Shown here: in pieces, positions 24,219 to 32,519 of the stretch
Numbering within the stretch: position 1 is the first letter of the stretch
How the letters are laid out: the number at the start of each line of letters is the position of its first letter
Assembly: GCA_036397065.1 (NCBI GenBank)
Contig: DASWJP010000109.1
Coordinates: forward strand, 86,766-150,765
From: JAJFGI01 sp036397065
GTDB lineage: Bacteria; Pseudomonadota; Alphaproteobacteria; Kiloniellales; J153
Length of the DNA stretch: 64,000 nucleotides
Reading direction: 5' to 3'
Notes under the pieces: model-generated
The model's input: only the letters and a program-made list of their open reading frames with translations
Database searches by the model: none
Told to the model about the DNA's origin: nothing
Made by a program: the position numbers and the translations under genes

Positions 24219-24941
24219 CTACAGATTGGCCGCGATGATCTTCGCCGCATCTTCGATATCGCTGACGATCGCCGCGCGCGCCTCGGGGGCATTGCGGGTC
24301 TTCAGCGCTTTCAGCAGCCGGCGGTGCTGGGTTTGCACCATCGTCCCCTCCGATTCAAACGCCCCCTGCTGGATGGTGAGCAGGGGACCGATCTGCAGCC
24401 ACAGGGATTCGATGATTTTCACCAGGGTCGGCAGCCGCGCGCTTCGATAGAGGCGGAAATGAAATTCGCGGTTCTTCACCAGGTAGTCCGCGTGCATGGT
24501 GGTGCCGGGCAGCTCCATCTCGTCGTTGGTCGCCGCCATGGCCCGAATATCCTCGGCGTTGACCAGGGGTGTGGCCTCTTCCGCCGCCAGGCCCTCGAGC
24601 GAGGTGCGGATGCGGGTGATCTCGCGAAAACGCTCGCGGGTGATGATCGGCAGCGAGACGCTGCGGTTGGGCAACAGCACCAGCACATGCTCGGCGACCA
24701 GGCGGCGCAGCGCTTCGCGCACCGGCATGGGGCTGATGCCGAACGAAGCGGCCAGGCTGCGAATGGTCATGGTCGAGCCGGGCGCGATGCGGCCGGTGAT
24801 CAGCGCTTGCTTCAATTGCTGGTAGACTTCCTCGTTCAGGGTGTTGCGCTGCAGTTTTGGCATGACCAGACCGGCCTCGCCCGCCGGGGCCGGAAAGACG
24901 CCGGGTCGGGTTTTTCGCGTCGATGCGGTCTTGCTGGACAT
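24219..24941 (-). CDS. GntR-family transcriptional regulator (FCD subgroup)
   Basis: A 240-residue regulator with a GntR winged helix (residues about 30-95; LITGRIAPGSTMTIRSLAASFGIS then PVREALRRL) and a C-terminal FCD all-helical ligand domain with metal-type His residues (NREFHFRLYR, QTQHRRLL). It lies between the aminotransferase and permease genes of the cluster, divergent from the permeases. The start MSSKTAS is the last upstream Met before the domain with a plausible leader; an alternative is MPKLQRN at codon 27. It probably binds GTGATCAC palindromes and senses the imported substrate or a product. Confidence 0.85.
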   Translation of the reverse strand: MSSKTASTRKTRPGVFPAPAGEAGLVMPKLQRNTLNEEVYQQLKQALITGRIAPGSTMTIRSLAASFGISPMPVREALRRLVAEHVLVLLPNRSVSLPIITRERFREITRIRTSLEGLAAEEATPLVNAEDIRAMAATNDEMELPGTTMHADYLVKNREFHFRLYRSARLPTLVKIIESLWLQIGPLLTIQQGAFESEGTMVQTQHRRLLKALKTRNAPEARAAIVSDIEDAAKIIAANL

Positions 24942-25002
24942 ATTCTCGGTCCTGGGCGTGCTGTTTTCCTGGGAATCTACAAGAAAACTGTAAGTGTAAT
25001 AC

Positions 25003-25013
25003 GTGATCACAAC
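25003..25013. promoter_or_regulatory. Second palindromic operator candidate, GntR type
   Basis: GTGATCACAAC lies in the divergent region between the GntR gene and the first permease gene. It shares TGATCACAA with the perfect palindrome at 21573-21586; here only the inner 8 bases are palindromic. It would allow autoregulation and control of the permeases. Confidence 0.5.
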
Positions 25014-25078
25014 AACTATTATCTTGCGAATATGACCGCCGGGGCAACGCCGCTTCTGGCGGTAACCGGGCCCAGCCA

Positions 25079-26359
25079 ATGAACGCGGGGCCGATGAGCG
25101 CAACGACGGAGGCGGGAGGCGGACCCATCGCGAGCGCGGCCACGGCATCCGATATTCGCGGCCGGATCCGCAGGATCGAGCGGCGGCGGATGCTGCGCGA
25201 TCTGGTCCTGATCCTGCCGCTGCTGGGCTTCATTCTCATCATTTTTGCCGTGCCGATCGTTCAGTTCATGTGGCGGGCGATCGATAACGACATCGTTCCC
25301 AGCCGATTGCCGCGCACCGTCGTTGCGTTGGCCGCGTGGTCGCCGCCGGGCCTGCCGCCAGAAGCGGTCTATGCCGCCTTGGCGGAAGACCTGCAAAGCT
25401 TGCCGCCGGACGGCACCGTGGCTGTCCTGGCCCGGCATCTAAATGCCACGCACTTGGGCTTCCGCAGCCTGATGATGAAGTCCGCGAACAATTTGCCGCC
25501 GCACCCCGAAGGCGCCTGGCAAGACACCTTGATCGACATCGACAAACGCTGGCAGGAGGCGGATTTTTGGGCGGCCCTGAAGAACGAATCCGGCCGGATC
25601 ACCCCATCCTATCTGCTCGCCGCCCTCGACTTGCGCTTGGATGATCATGGCGATATCGCCCGTGTCGAGCCGAACCGCCGGCTGTATCTGTCGCTGCTCG
25701 GCCGCACCTTCACGATCAGCCTGCAAGTGGCCCTGCTCTGTGCCTTGCTCGGCTATCCGGTTGCCTTCGTGCTCAATGCCCTGCCCCAGAACCGGGCCAA
25801 CCTGCTGATGATCTGCGTCATGTTGCCGTTTTGGACTTCGCTGCTGGTGAGGACCACGGCCTGGATCATCCTGCTGCAAGGCAATGGCCCGGTGAACAGC
25901 ACACTGCAATGGCTGCACGTCATCGATCAGCCGCTGCAGCTAATCTTCAACCGGTTCGGCGTGCTGGTGGCGATGGTGCATGTGCTGCTGCCCTTTATGA
26001 TCCTGCCGCTGTACAGCGTCATGAAGGGGATTCCGGCCACCCATTTCCGCGCCGCGCAATCGCTGGGCGCCACCAACCGGCTGGCGTTCCTGCGGATCTA
26101 TCTGCCGCAGACCATGCCGGGCCTGGCCGCCGGCGCCCTGCTCGTCTTCATCATGGCGCTCGGCTACTACATCACGCCGGCCCTGGTCGGCGGGCCGGCG
26201 GACCAGATGTTGAGCTCGATGCTGGTCTATCACATGAACGAGGTGGTCAACTGGGGCATGGCCTCGGCGCTGGGGGTGCTGCTGCTGGCCGCGACCCTTC
26301 TCTTGTTCATCGTGTTCGGCCGGTTGGTGGCCGCGGGCCAATTCCTGCGGAAGGGTTGA
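25079..26359 (+). CDS. ABC transporter permease (PotB-like) with large periplasmic insert
   Basis: A 426-residue inner-membrane permease. The first helix lies at about residues 42-66 and the next only at about 210-235; the roughly 140 residues between are hydrophilic and probably periplasmic, which makes it longer than PotB (about 285). The EAA-type coupling loop is RAAQSLGATNRLAFLRIYLPQ. It pairs with the next permease two bases downstream. The ATG at 25079 lacks a good ribosome-binding site; an ATG at 25094 is possible. Confidence 0.85.
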   Translation: MNAGPMSATTEAGGGPIASAATASDIRGRIRRIERRRMLRDLVLILPLLGFILIIFAVPIVQFMWRAIDNDIVPSRLPRTVVALAAWSPPGLPPEAVYAALAEDLQSLPPDGTVAVLARHLNATHLGFRSLMMKSANNLPPHPEGAWQDTLIDIDKRWQEADFWAALKNESGRITPSYLLAALDLRLDDHGDIARVEPNRRLYLSLLGRTFTISLQVALLCALLGYPVAFVLNALPQNRANLLMICVMLPFWTSLLVRTTAWIILLQGNGPVNSTLQWLHVIDQPLQLIFNRFGVLVAMVHVLLPFMILPLYSVMKGIPATHFRAAQSLGATNRLAFLRIYLPQTMPGLAAGALLVFIMALGYYITPALVGGPADQMLSSMLVYHMNEVVNWGMASALGVLLLAATLLLFIVFGRLVAAGQFLRKG

Positions 26360-26360
26360 C

Positions 26361-27188
26361 ATGGCACTTCCGCCCCATACCTCGATCGAGGACCGCTTCT
26401 GGCATTACGGCGCTAGGGCGCTGTGCTACTTCGTGCTGCTGTTCCTGATCCTGCCGATTCTGATCATCATCCCCATCTCGTTCAGCTCGGGAAACCTGCT
26501 CGCCTTTCCCATGCCGGGGTTCTCCCTGCGCTGGTATGAAACCATCACCAGCAGCCCCGCCTGGCTGGATGCGGCCAAGAACAGCCTGATCATCGGGAGC
26601 GCTTCCACGGCGATTGCCATGTGTCTGGGCACCATGGCGGCGATCGGCCTTTCCCGCGCCCGATTCCGCTTCAAGACCGTGCTGATCGGATTTGTGGTGT
26701 CACCGATCCTGATCCCGATCGTCATCACCGGCGTCGGCACGTATTTCTTCTTCGTCAAGATCGGCTTGGTCGGAACGTATCCGGGCCTGATCCTGGCCCA
26801 TGCGGTCCTGTCGGTGCCCTTCGTCGTGATAACGGTAATGGCAACCCTGGACGGGTTCGATACCAATTTGACGCGCGCCGCCGCCGGACTGGGCGCGCCG
26901 CCGCTGACCGCATTCCGGCGGGTCATGCTGCCGCTCATCTTTCCCGGCGTGGCCTCCGGCGGATTGTTCGCCTTCGCCACCTCGTTCGACGAGATCGTGG
27001 TGACCTACTTCATTGCCGCCCCCGGACAGCGCACGGTGCCCCGGCAGATCTTCAGCGGCGTCCGGGAATATGTCAGCCCCGGCATCGCCGCGGCGGCGAC
27101 CTTGCTGATCATCCTGTCGGCCTTGCTGCTGACCACCGTCGAGCTGTTGCGCCGCCGGTCTCAGCGGTTGCGTTTCGGCCAGCGCTAG
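26361..27188 (+). CDS. ABC transporter permease (PotC-like)
   Basis: A 275-residue permease with about six helices and the coupling loop RAAAGLGAPPLTAFRRVMLP. The ATG follows the preceding permease stop by one base, with AAGGG upstream. Together with the upstream permease, the binding protein at 21670 and the ATPase at 17087 it forms a complete importer. A downstream convergent gene (xsc) ends 20 bases away. Confidence 0.88.
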   Translation: MALPPHTSIEDRFWHYGARALCYFVLLFLILPILIIIPISFSSGNLLAFPMPGFSLRWYETITSSPAWLDAAKNSLIIGSASTAIAMCLGTMAAIGLSRARFRFKTVLIGFVVSPILIPIVITGVGTYFFFVKIGLVGTYPGLILAHAVLSVPFVVITVMATLDGFDTNLTRAAAGLGAPPLTAFRRVMLPLIFPGVASGGLFAFATSFDEIVVTYFIAAPGQRTVPRQIFSGVREYVSPGIAAAATLLIILSALLLTTVELLRRRSQRLRFGQR

Positions 27189-27208
27189 TCAGGCCGTCTG
27201 CCGGAGGC

Positions 27209-28987
27209 TCAGGCGATCTGTTGAGGGCGCATGTCCTCCTTGCGGATCCCGGCAACGACCACGGGCGTCTTCATGGCATCGCGGCGGAAGGGCTCGCCCA
27301 GCTCCTGGTTGAGGATAACCTCGATAAAGGTGGTCACCTTCTTCGCCATCTGCGCCTCGACCGCCGCCGCCAGGGCCGCGGTCAGCTCGGCCATGGTCCG
27401 GACCTGCACCCCCTTCAGCCCGCACCCCTCGGCCACCTGCGCGTACTGGACATCGAGGTTCAGCTCAGTACCGATGAAATTGTCATTGTACCAGATCGTG
27501 GTGTTGCGCTTCTCGGCGCCCCACTGATAGTTGCGGAAGATGATCATGGTGATCGCCGGCCACCCGTCGCGGCCGCACGAGGTCATCTCGTTCATCGAGA
27601 TGCCGAAGGCGCCGTCGCCGGAAAAGCCGATCACCGGCACGTCCGGGCAGCCGATCTTGGCCCCGAGAATGGACGGAAGGCCGTAGCCGCAGGGGCCGAA
27701 CAGGCCGGGGGCCAGGTATTTCCGGCCCTGCTCGAACGTCGGGTAGGCATTGCCGATGGCGCAGTTGTTGCCGATGTCGGACGAAATAATCGCGTCCTTG
27801 GGCATCGCCGCCTGGATGGCCCGCCAGGCCATGCGCGGCGACATGCGTTCCGGCTCGCGCTTGCGCGCCCGTTCGTTCCAGGTGGTGCCCGGATCGTCCT
27901 CCTCGTGATCCATTGAGGACAGGGTCTGGAGCCAGCGCGACTTGGTCACGGCGATCAGATCCCGGCGCGCCTTGCGGTCCGCGCCGCCGGCCGAGCTGGA
28001 AAGCTGTTCCAGAATCTGCATGGCCACCGCCTTGGCGTCGCCCTGAATACCGACGGTCACCTTCTTGGCCAGCCCGATCCGGTCGGCATTGATATCGACC
28101 TGGATGATCTTGGCGGTCTTCGGCCAATAGTCGATGCCGTAACCGGGCAGGGTCGAAAATGGATTGAGCCGGGTGCCCAAGGCCAAAACCACATCGGCCA
28201 TGGCGATCAGCTCCATCGCCGCCTTTGAGCCGTTATAGCCGAGCGGGCCGGCCGCCAGAGGATGCGAGCCGGGAAAGGCGTCATTATGCTGATAGCCGCA
28301 GCAGACCGGCGCATCGAGCCGTTCGGCCAAGGCCTTAGAGGCTTCGATGGCGCCACCGAGGACCACCCCGGCGCCGTTCAGAATCACCGGGAATTTCGCC
28401 ACCGACAGCAGCCGCGCCGCTTCGGCGATGGCCGCGCGGCCGCCGGCGGGGCGCTCGATGCGCACGATCTGCGGCAATTCGATGTCGATCACCTGAGTCC
28501 AATAGTCGCGCGGCACGTTGATCTGCGCCGGGGCGCAGCCGCGCCAAGCCTTCTCGATCACCCGGTTGAGGACTTCGGCGATGCGCGAGGGATCGCGCAC
28601 CTCTTCCTGATAGCAGACCATGTCCTTGAAGACGGCCATCTGCTCGATTTCCTGGAAGCCGCCCTGGCCGATGGTCTTGTTGGCGGCCTGCGGTGTGACC
28701 AGCAGCATCGGCGAGTGGTTCCAATAGGCGGTCTTGATCGGGGTGACGAAGTTGGTGATGCCCGGCCCGTTCTGGGCGATCGCCATGCTCATCTTGCCGG
28801 TGGCCCGGGTATACCCGTCGGCGATCATGCCGGCGCTGGTTTCATGGGCGCAATCCCAGAAGGTGATCCCGGCCGCGGGAAAAAGATCCGAGATCGGCAT
28901 CATCGCCGATCCGATGATGCCAAAGGCGTGCTGGATGCCGTGCATCTGCAGAACCTTCACGAAGGCTTCTTCGGTGGTCATTTTCAT
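27209..28987 (-). CDS. xsc: Sulfoacetaldehyde acetyltransferase (Xsc)
   Basis: A 592-residue thiamine diphosphate enzyme. It agrees along its length with known Xsc, including the opening MTTEEAFVKVLQMHGI, AHETSAGMIADGYTRATGK, and the ThDP/Mg motif GFSGDGAFGISMNEM. Xsc converts sulfoacetaldehyde and phosphate to acetyl phosphate and sulfite, the last step of taurine, isethionate and related C2 sulfonate breakdown in the cytoplasm. The start has no strong site but gives the family N-terminus. No phosphotransacetylase or sulfite exporter is adjacent, which is unusual. Confidence 0.93.
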   Translation of the reverse strand: MKMTTEEAFVKVLQMHGIQHAFGIIGSAMMPISDLFPAAGITFWDCAHETSAGMIADGYTRATGKMSMAIAQNGPGITNFVTPIKTAYWNHSPMLLVTPQAANKTIGQGGFQEIEQMAVFKDMVCYQEEVRDPSRIAEVLNRVIEKAWRGCAPAQINVPRDYWTQVIDIELPQIVRIERPAGGRAAIAEAARLLSVAKFPVILNGAGVVLGGAIEASKALAERLDAPVCCGYQHNDAFPGSHPLAAGPLGYNGSKAAMELIAMADVVLALGTRLNPFSTLPGYGIDYWPKTAKIIQVDINADRIGLAKKVTVGIQGDAKAVAMQILEQLSSSAGGADRKARRDLIAVTKSRWLQTLSSMDHEEDDPGTTWNERARKREPERMSPRMAWRAIQAAMPKDAIISSDIGNNCAIGNAYPTFEQGRKYLAPGLFGPCGYGLPSILGAKIGCPDVPVIGFSGDGAFGISMNEMTSCGRDGWPAITMIIFRNYQWGAEKRNTTIWYNDNFIGTELNLDVQYAQVAEGCGLKGVQVRTMAELTAALAAAVEAQMAKKVTTFIEVILNQELGEPFRRDAMKTPVVVAGIRKEDMRPQQIA

Positions 28988-29093
28988 CTGTGAAACCCCT
29001 TTTCGTTAGGCACGACCCTGCCGCGGTCCGGGCACGGGCGCGGCCTGGCCTGTTTTTTTCCGGCTTGCCAATTTCAGCATAATATGCGGTTAT

Positions 29094-29110
29094 TGAGACA
29101 ACAAGTCTCA
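29094..29110. promoter_or_regulatory. Inverted repeat between xsc and the IclR gene
   Basis: TGAGAC and GTCTCA flank AACAA, a perfect 6-5-6 inverted repeat. It is located 107 bases from the xsc start and 77 bases from the regulator start. It is the best operator candidate for the IclR protein. Confidence 0.5.
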
Positions 29111-29186
29111 TTTTTATGATACCCCTTATTTGGGCGATTAGGCGGTCCTGTGACCCGATCGGAAAGGCTGAGGCGGAGGCTTCTCG

Positions 29187-29963
29187 GTGCCTAGCGTAGC
29201 GCCAGAGCAGACGACCGATACGATCCCGACGAACCTGCGCCTGCTTCTGGTGCTGGAGGAGATTGCCCGGGTCGGCCGTCCGGTGACGCCGACGGATGCC
29301 AATGCATTGATTGGCTTGCCCAAACCCACCATCCACCGCTTGTTTGCGACCCTCGAGGCCGAGGGGTTCCTGCAGCGCGATCTGGATGGGCGCTCCTACG
29401 CGGCCGGCCAGCGGCTACGACAACTGGCGACGAACGTGCTCTCCTCCCTGAGTGTCCGCACCGCGCGCCTTGCCGTTCTCAACGCCTTGGCGGCGGAGAT
29501 CGGCGAAACCTGCAACGTGGCCGTCCCGGACCGCGATGCGATGCTGTATCTCGAACGGGTCGAAACCAAGTGGCCTCTGCGCATTCAACTGCCGGTCGGC
29601 AGTCACGTGCCGTTCTATTGCACCGCCAGCGGCAAGATGTACCTCTCGACGTTGAATGGGGCGCATCTGCAAAGCTACCTCGGGGCCGCACCGCGTGCAG
29701 CGCGGACAGCGAAGACCATCACCGACACATCGCGGCTGCGCGAAGAGATCGACCACACCCAAGAGCGGGGCTATGCGCAGGATGACGAGGAGTTCATGGA
29801 TGGCATGATCGCCCTGGCCGTGCCGATCCATGACGATCAGGGACGGATGCTCTCAACACTCTCCTTCCATGCGCCGACACAGCGATTGACCTTGGAGCAG
29901 GCCCGAGCGCATCTGCCCCGGCTGCGCCAGGCCGCCGGCGAGATGACGCGGCTGTTGCGGTGA
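29187..29963 (+). CDS. IclR-family transcriptional regulator
   Basis: A 258-residue regulator with an N-terminal winged helix (NLRLLLVLEEIARVGRPVTPTDANALIGLPKPTIHRLFATLE region, residues 16-57) and an effector-binding IclR domain. The conserved SHVPFYCTASGKMYLS and DEEFMDGMIALAVPI segments are seen. Start is GTG with GGAGG seven bases upstream. Divergence from xsc suggests control of sulfonate use by sulfoacetaldehyde or a precursor, an inference from position alone. Confidence 0.88.
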   Translation: MPSVAPEQTTDTIPTNLRLLLVLEEIARVGRPVTPTDANALIGLPKPTIHRLFATLEAEGFLQRDLDGRSYAAGQRLRQLATNVLSSLSVRTARLAVLNALAAEIGETCNVAVPDRDAMLYLERVETKWPLRIQLPVGSHVPFYCTASGKMYLSTLNGAHLQSYLGAAPRAARTAKTITDTSRLREEIDHTQERGYAQDDEEFMDGMIALAVPIHDDQGRMLSTLSFHAPTQRLTLEQARAHLPRLRQAAGEMTRLLR

Positions 29964-29974
29964 CGGCCGGGTCG

Positions 29975-29992
29975 GAGCAAACCGATTTGCTC
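29975..29992. terminator. Hairpin between convergent IclR and asparaginase genes
   Basis: GAGCAAA-CCGA-TTTGCTC forms a seven-bp stem with a four-base loop in an 87-base convergent gap. It may act as a bidirectional terminator; there is no strong T-run. Confidence 0.4.
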
Positions 29993-30050
29993 TGATCGTG
30001 CCCGCCAGCAGAAGTACAAATGGGCGGCGCCGCGCGGAGTCGGATATGGA

Positions 30051-31037
30051 TCAAAGCGCGTGCTGGTTGAAAGCCTCGAGAATGCGGCCGCCGGACAGGC
30101 CGGTACTCAGCAGCACCATCAAGAGCAGGCGCGCCTTGGCGCCCTTGAGATCGCCGGCGAAGATGACCCCGGCGTCCTCCAACTCGCGCCCGCCGCCGCC
30201 GGTGCCATAGATCGGCTTGACCCGGCCCTCGGGGCAGCGCGAGGTGACGACGACCGGGATGCCGCGCTTGATCGCCGCGGCGATCCGGGGCGTGAACGAC
30301 GCCACCACATTTCCGCGCCCGAAACCCTCGATCACCAGGCCGTCCACCTTGGCCTCGATGGCCGCGTCGAGCAGCAGGGAGTCGCTGTCCATGACCAGGC
30401 GAATGAGTGGCACCCGGGCGCGGAGATCGGTGAGCGTATGGCATGGCCGCGGCGGCATCCGTCGATACACCGTCACCCTGCCCTCGTCCACCGCCCCAAG
30501 GGCGCCGTGGCCGAGGCTGGTGAAGCTTTCCAGCGCGCTTGCATGCAGCTTGGTCACGTCGCGCGCGGCATGGATCTGCCCGTTGAAGCAGACGGTCACC
30601 CCCTGGCCGGCCATCGCCGGCGCGCCCGCGGCATCGATCGCATCGGCCAGGTTGCGCGGCCCGTCCGATTGCGGATGATCGGCCGGCAACTGCGCACCGG
30701 TCAGGACCACCGGCTTGCCCACATCCAGGATCAGGTCGAGGAGATAGGCGTTCTCCTCCAACGTGTCGGTGCCTTGAGTCACCACGGCGCCGAGCACGCC
30801 GGCGGCGGCCAGGCGCTCGCGCAGGCGCGCGGCGAGCACCAGGCTTTGCGCGCAGCTCATGTTGAAGCTGTGCACCTGCAGGACGTTCTCCAACGCGATC
30901 TCGATGTCCGGCGGACGCCGGGGCAGGGCCGCGAGCAGCGATTCCCCATCCGCGGCCGCCTTGTGGCGCTTGGTCACAGGATCGTAGAGCGAGGCAATGG
31001 TGCCGCCGGTGGTCAGGACCGCAACCCGTCCGCGCAT
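30051..31037 (-). CDS. Asparaginase/glutaminase-family amidohydrolase
   Basis: A 328-residue protein with both catalytic threonine motifs: TTGGTIAS (residues 9-16) and TQGTDTLEE (87-95), plus the Lys of the second set probably in the VTKLHAS region. It has no signal peptide, so it acts in the cytoplasm. ATG at 31037 begins the family N-terminus; the frame extends upstream without support. It is the last gene of the operon with dihydropyrimidinase, so its real substrate may be an amide or ureide derivative rather than asparagine. Confidence 0.85.
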   Translation of the reverse strand: MRGRVAVLTTGGTIASLYDPVTKRHKAAADGESLLAALPRRPPDIEIALENVLQVHSFNMSCAQSLVLAARLRERLAAAGVLGAVVTQGTDTLEENAYLLDLILDVGKPVVLTGAQLPADHPQSDGPRNLADAIDAAGAPAMAGQGVTVCFNGQIHAARDVTKLHASALESFTSLGHGALGAVDEGRVTVYRRMPPRPCHTLTDLRARVPLIRLVMDSDSLLLDAAIEAKVDGLVIEGFGRGNVVASFTPRIAAAIKRGIPVVVTSRCPEGRVKPIYGTGGGGRELEDAGVIFAGDLKGAKARLLLMVLLSTGLSGGRILEAFNQHAL

Positions 31038-31068
31038 TTCGCCCTCCGTCACATAACCGCTCGCGGCG

Positions 31069-32478
31069 TCAGATCTTGCCGCATTCGCCGCGCTTGACGA
31101 ACTGACCCATGCCTTCCTTGCCAAGCCATTCCCGGCCATCGACGATCAGCCGGCCGCGGCTGAACACCTTGCGGATCCGGCCGGTCACGGAGCGGCCCTC
31201 GAACAGGCTGTAGTCGATCCGGCTGTGGTGTTCGGCGGCGCGGATGGACCAGGTCTCCTCCGGATCGAACAGCACGATATCGGCATCGGAGCCGACCGCT
31301 ATCGTGCCCTTCTTCGGGAACAGGCCGAACAGCTTGGCCGGCGCGGCCGCGACCAGCTCGACGAAGCGATTGAGCGACATGCCGTGGTTGCGCACGCCGC
31401 CGTCGTAGATGAGCGGCAGGCGCGTCTCCAGGCCCGGCGCGCCGTTGGGGATCTTGGCGAAGTTGTCCTTGCCCTGCTGCTTGGAGAACTTCATGCCCAG
31501 CGGCTGCTCCTTGAAGCAGAACGGGCAGTGGTCGGTCGAGATCACCTGCAGATCGTCGGTGCGCAGGCCGCGCCACAGCGCCGCCTGATGGGTATGCGTG
31601 CGCAAGGGTGGGGTCATGACGAACTGGGCGCCGTCGAAGCCCGGCCGGTCGTATTCCTCGTCGGTCAGGAACAGATAGTGCGGGCAGGTTTCGGCGTGGA
31701 CCATGATGTCGCGGTCGCGCGCCTCGGTCACCGCCGCCAGGGCCTCGGCCGCCGAGAGATGGACGATATAAAGCGGCGATTGGGCCAGTTCCGCCAGGCG
31801 GATGGCCCGGTGGGTCGCCTCGCCCTCCATCGAGGTGGGCCGGGTCAGGCTGTGATACTTGGGGGCGGTGCGCCCGGCGGCCACGGCCTCCTCGACCAGA
31901 ACCTGGATGACACCGCCGTTCTCGGCATGGACGCAGGTCATGGCGCCATGCGCGCCGGCCACGCGCATGGCCCGGAAGAGATCCCCATCGTCGAGCATGA
32001 GCACGCCCGGATAGGCCATGAACAGCTTGAAGCTCGACACCCCCTCGCGCTTGATCAGGGTTTCCATGTCGGCCAGGGATTGCCGGTTGATATCGAGCAT
32101 GATCATGTGGGCGCTGACGTCGACGGCGGCGCTGGCCGCCCGCGTGTGCCATTCCTCCAGGCCGGTCAGCGGGCTTTCGCCCCGGGTCTGATTGCAGAAA
32201 TCGACCACCGTCGTGGTGCCGCCGAAGGCCGCCGCCATGGTGCCGGTGCCGAAGGTATCGGCCGTGCGCGCCACGCCGAATTCCCAATCCAGGTGGGTAT
32301 GCACATCGACGCCGCCGGGAATCACCAGCAGGCCGTTTGCTTCGTGCACCGTCACATCGCCGCCGGCCGCGATGTCCACGCCGATGGTGTGAACCCGGCC
32401 GTCCTGAATCAGGATATCGGCCTTGTAGTCGTCGACCGCGGTGACGATCCGCCCGTTCTTGATCAAAACCGTTGCCAT
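31069..32478 (-). CDS. Dihydropyrimidinase/hydantoinase
   Basis: A 469-residue cyclic amidohydrolase. Metal ligands are visible as HxH (His60, His62) and a carboxylated-Lys motif SSFKLFMAYPG (Lys151); further His in VHAENGG and HLSAAEAL, and Asp in VISTDHCPF. It opens dihydropyrimidine, hydantoin or related ring amides in the cytoplasm. GAGGAGG precedes the ATG. Neighbouring CobW GTPase and transporter support uptake and use of a cyclic ureide. Confidence 0.92.
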   Translation of the reverse strand: MATVLIKNGRIVTAVDDYKADILIQDGRVHTIGVDIAAGGDVTVHEANGLLVIPGGVDVHTHLDWEFGVARTADTFGTGTMAAAFGGTTTVVDFCNQTRGESPLTGLEEWHTRAASAAVDVSAHMIMLDINRQSLADMETLIKREGVSSFKLFMAYPGVLMLDDGDLFRAMRVAGAHGAMTCVHAENGGVIQVLVEEAVAAGRTAPKYHSLTRPTSMEGEATHRAIRLAELAQSPLYIVHLSAAEALAAVTEARDRDIMVHAETCPHYLFLTDEEYDRPGFDGAQFVMTPPLRTHTHQAALWRGLRTDDLQVISTDHCPFCFKEQPLGMKFSKQQGKDNFAKIPNGAPGLETRLPLIYDGGVRNHGMSLNRFVELVAAAPAKLFGLFPKKGTIAVGSDADIVLFDPEETWSIRAAEHHSRIDYSLFEGRSVTGRIRKVFSRGRLIVDGREWLGKEGMGQFVKRGECGKI

Positions 32479-32519
32479 AATCGCCTCCTCCTTCGATCTG
32501 CGCGCCGCCTTCGCCGGGA

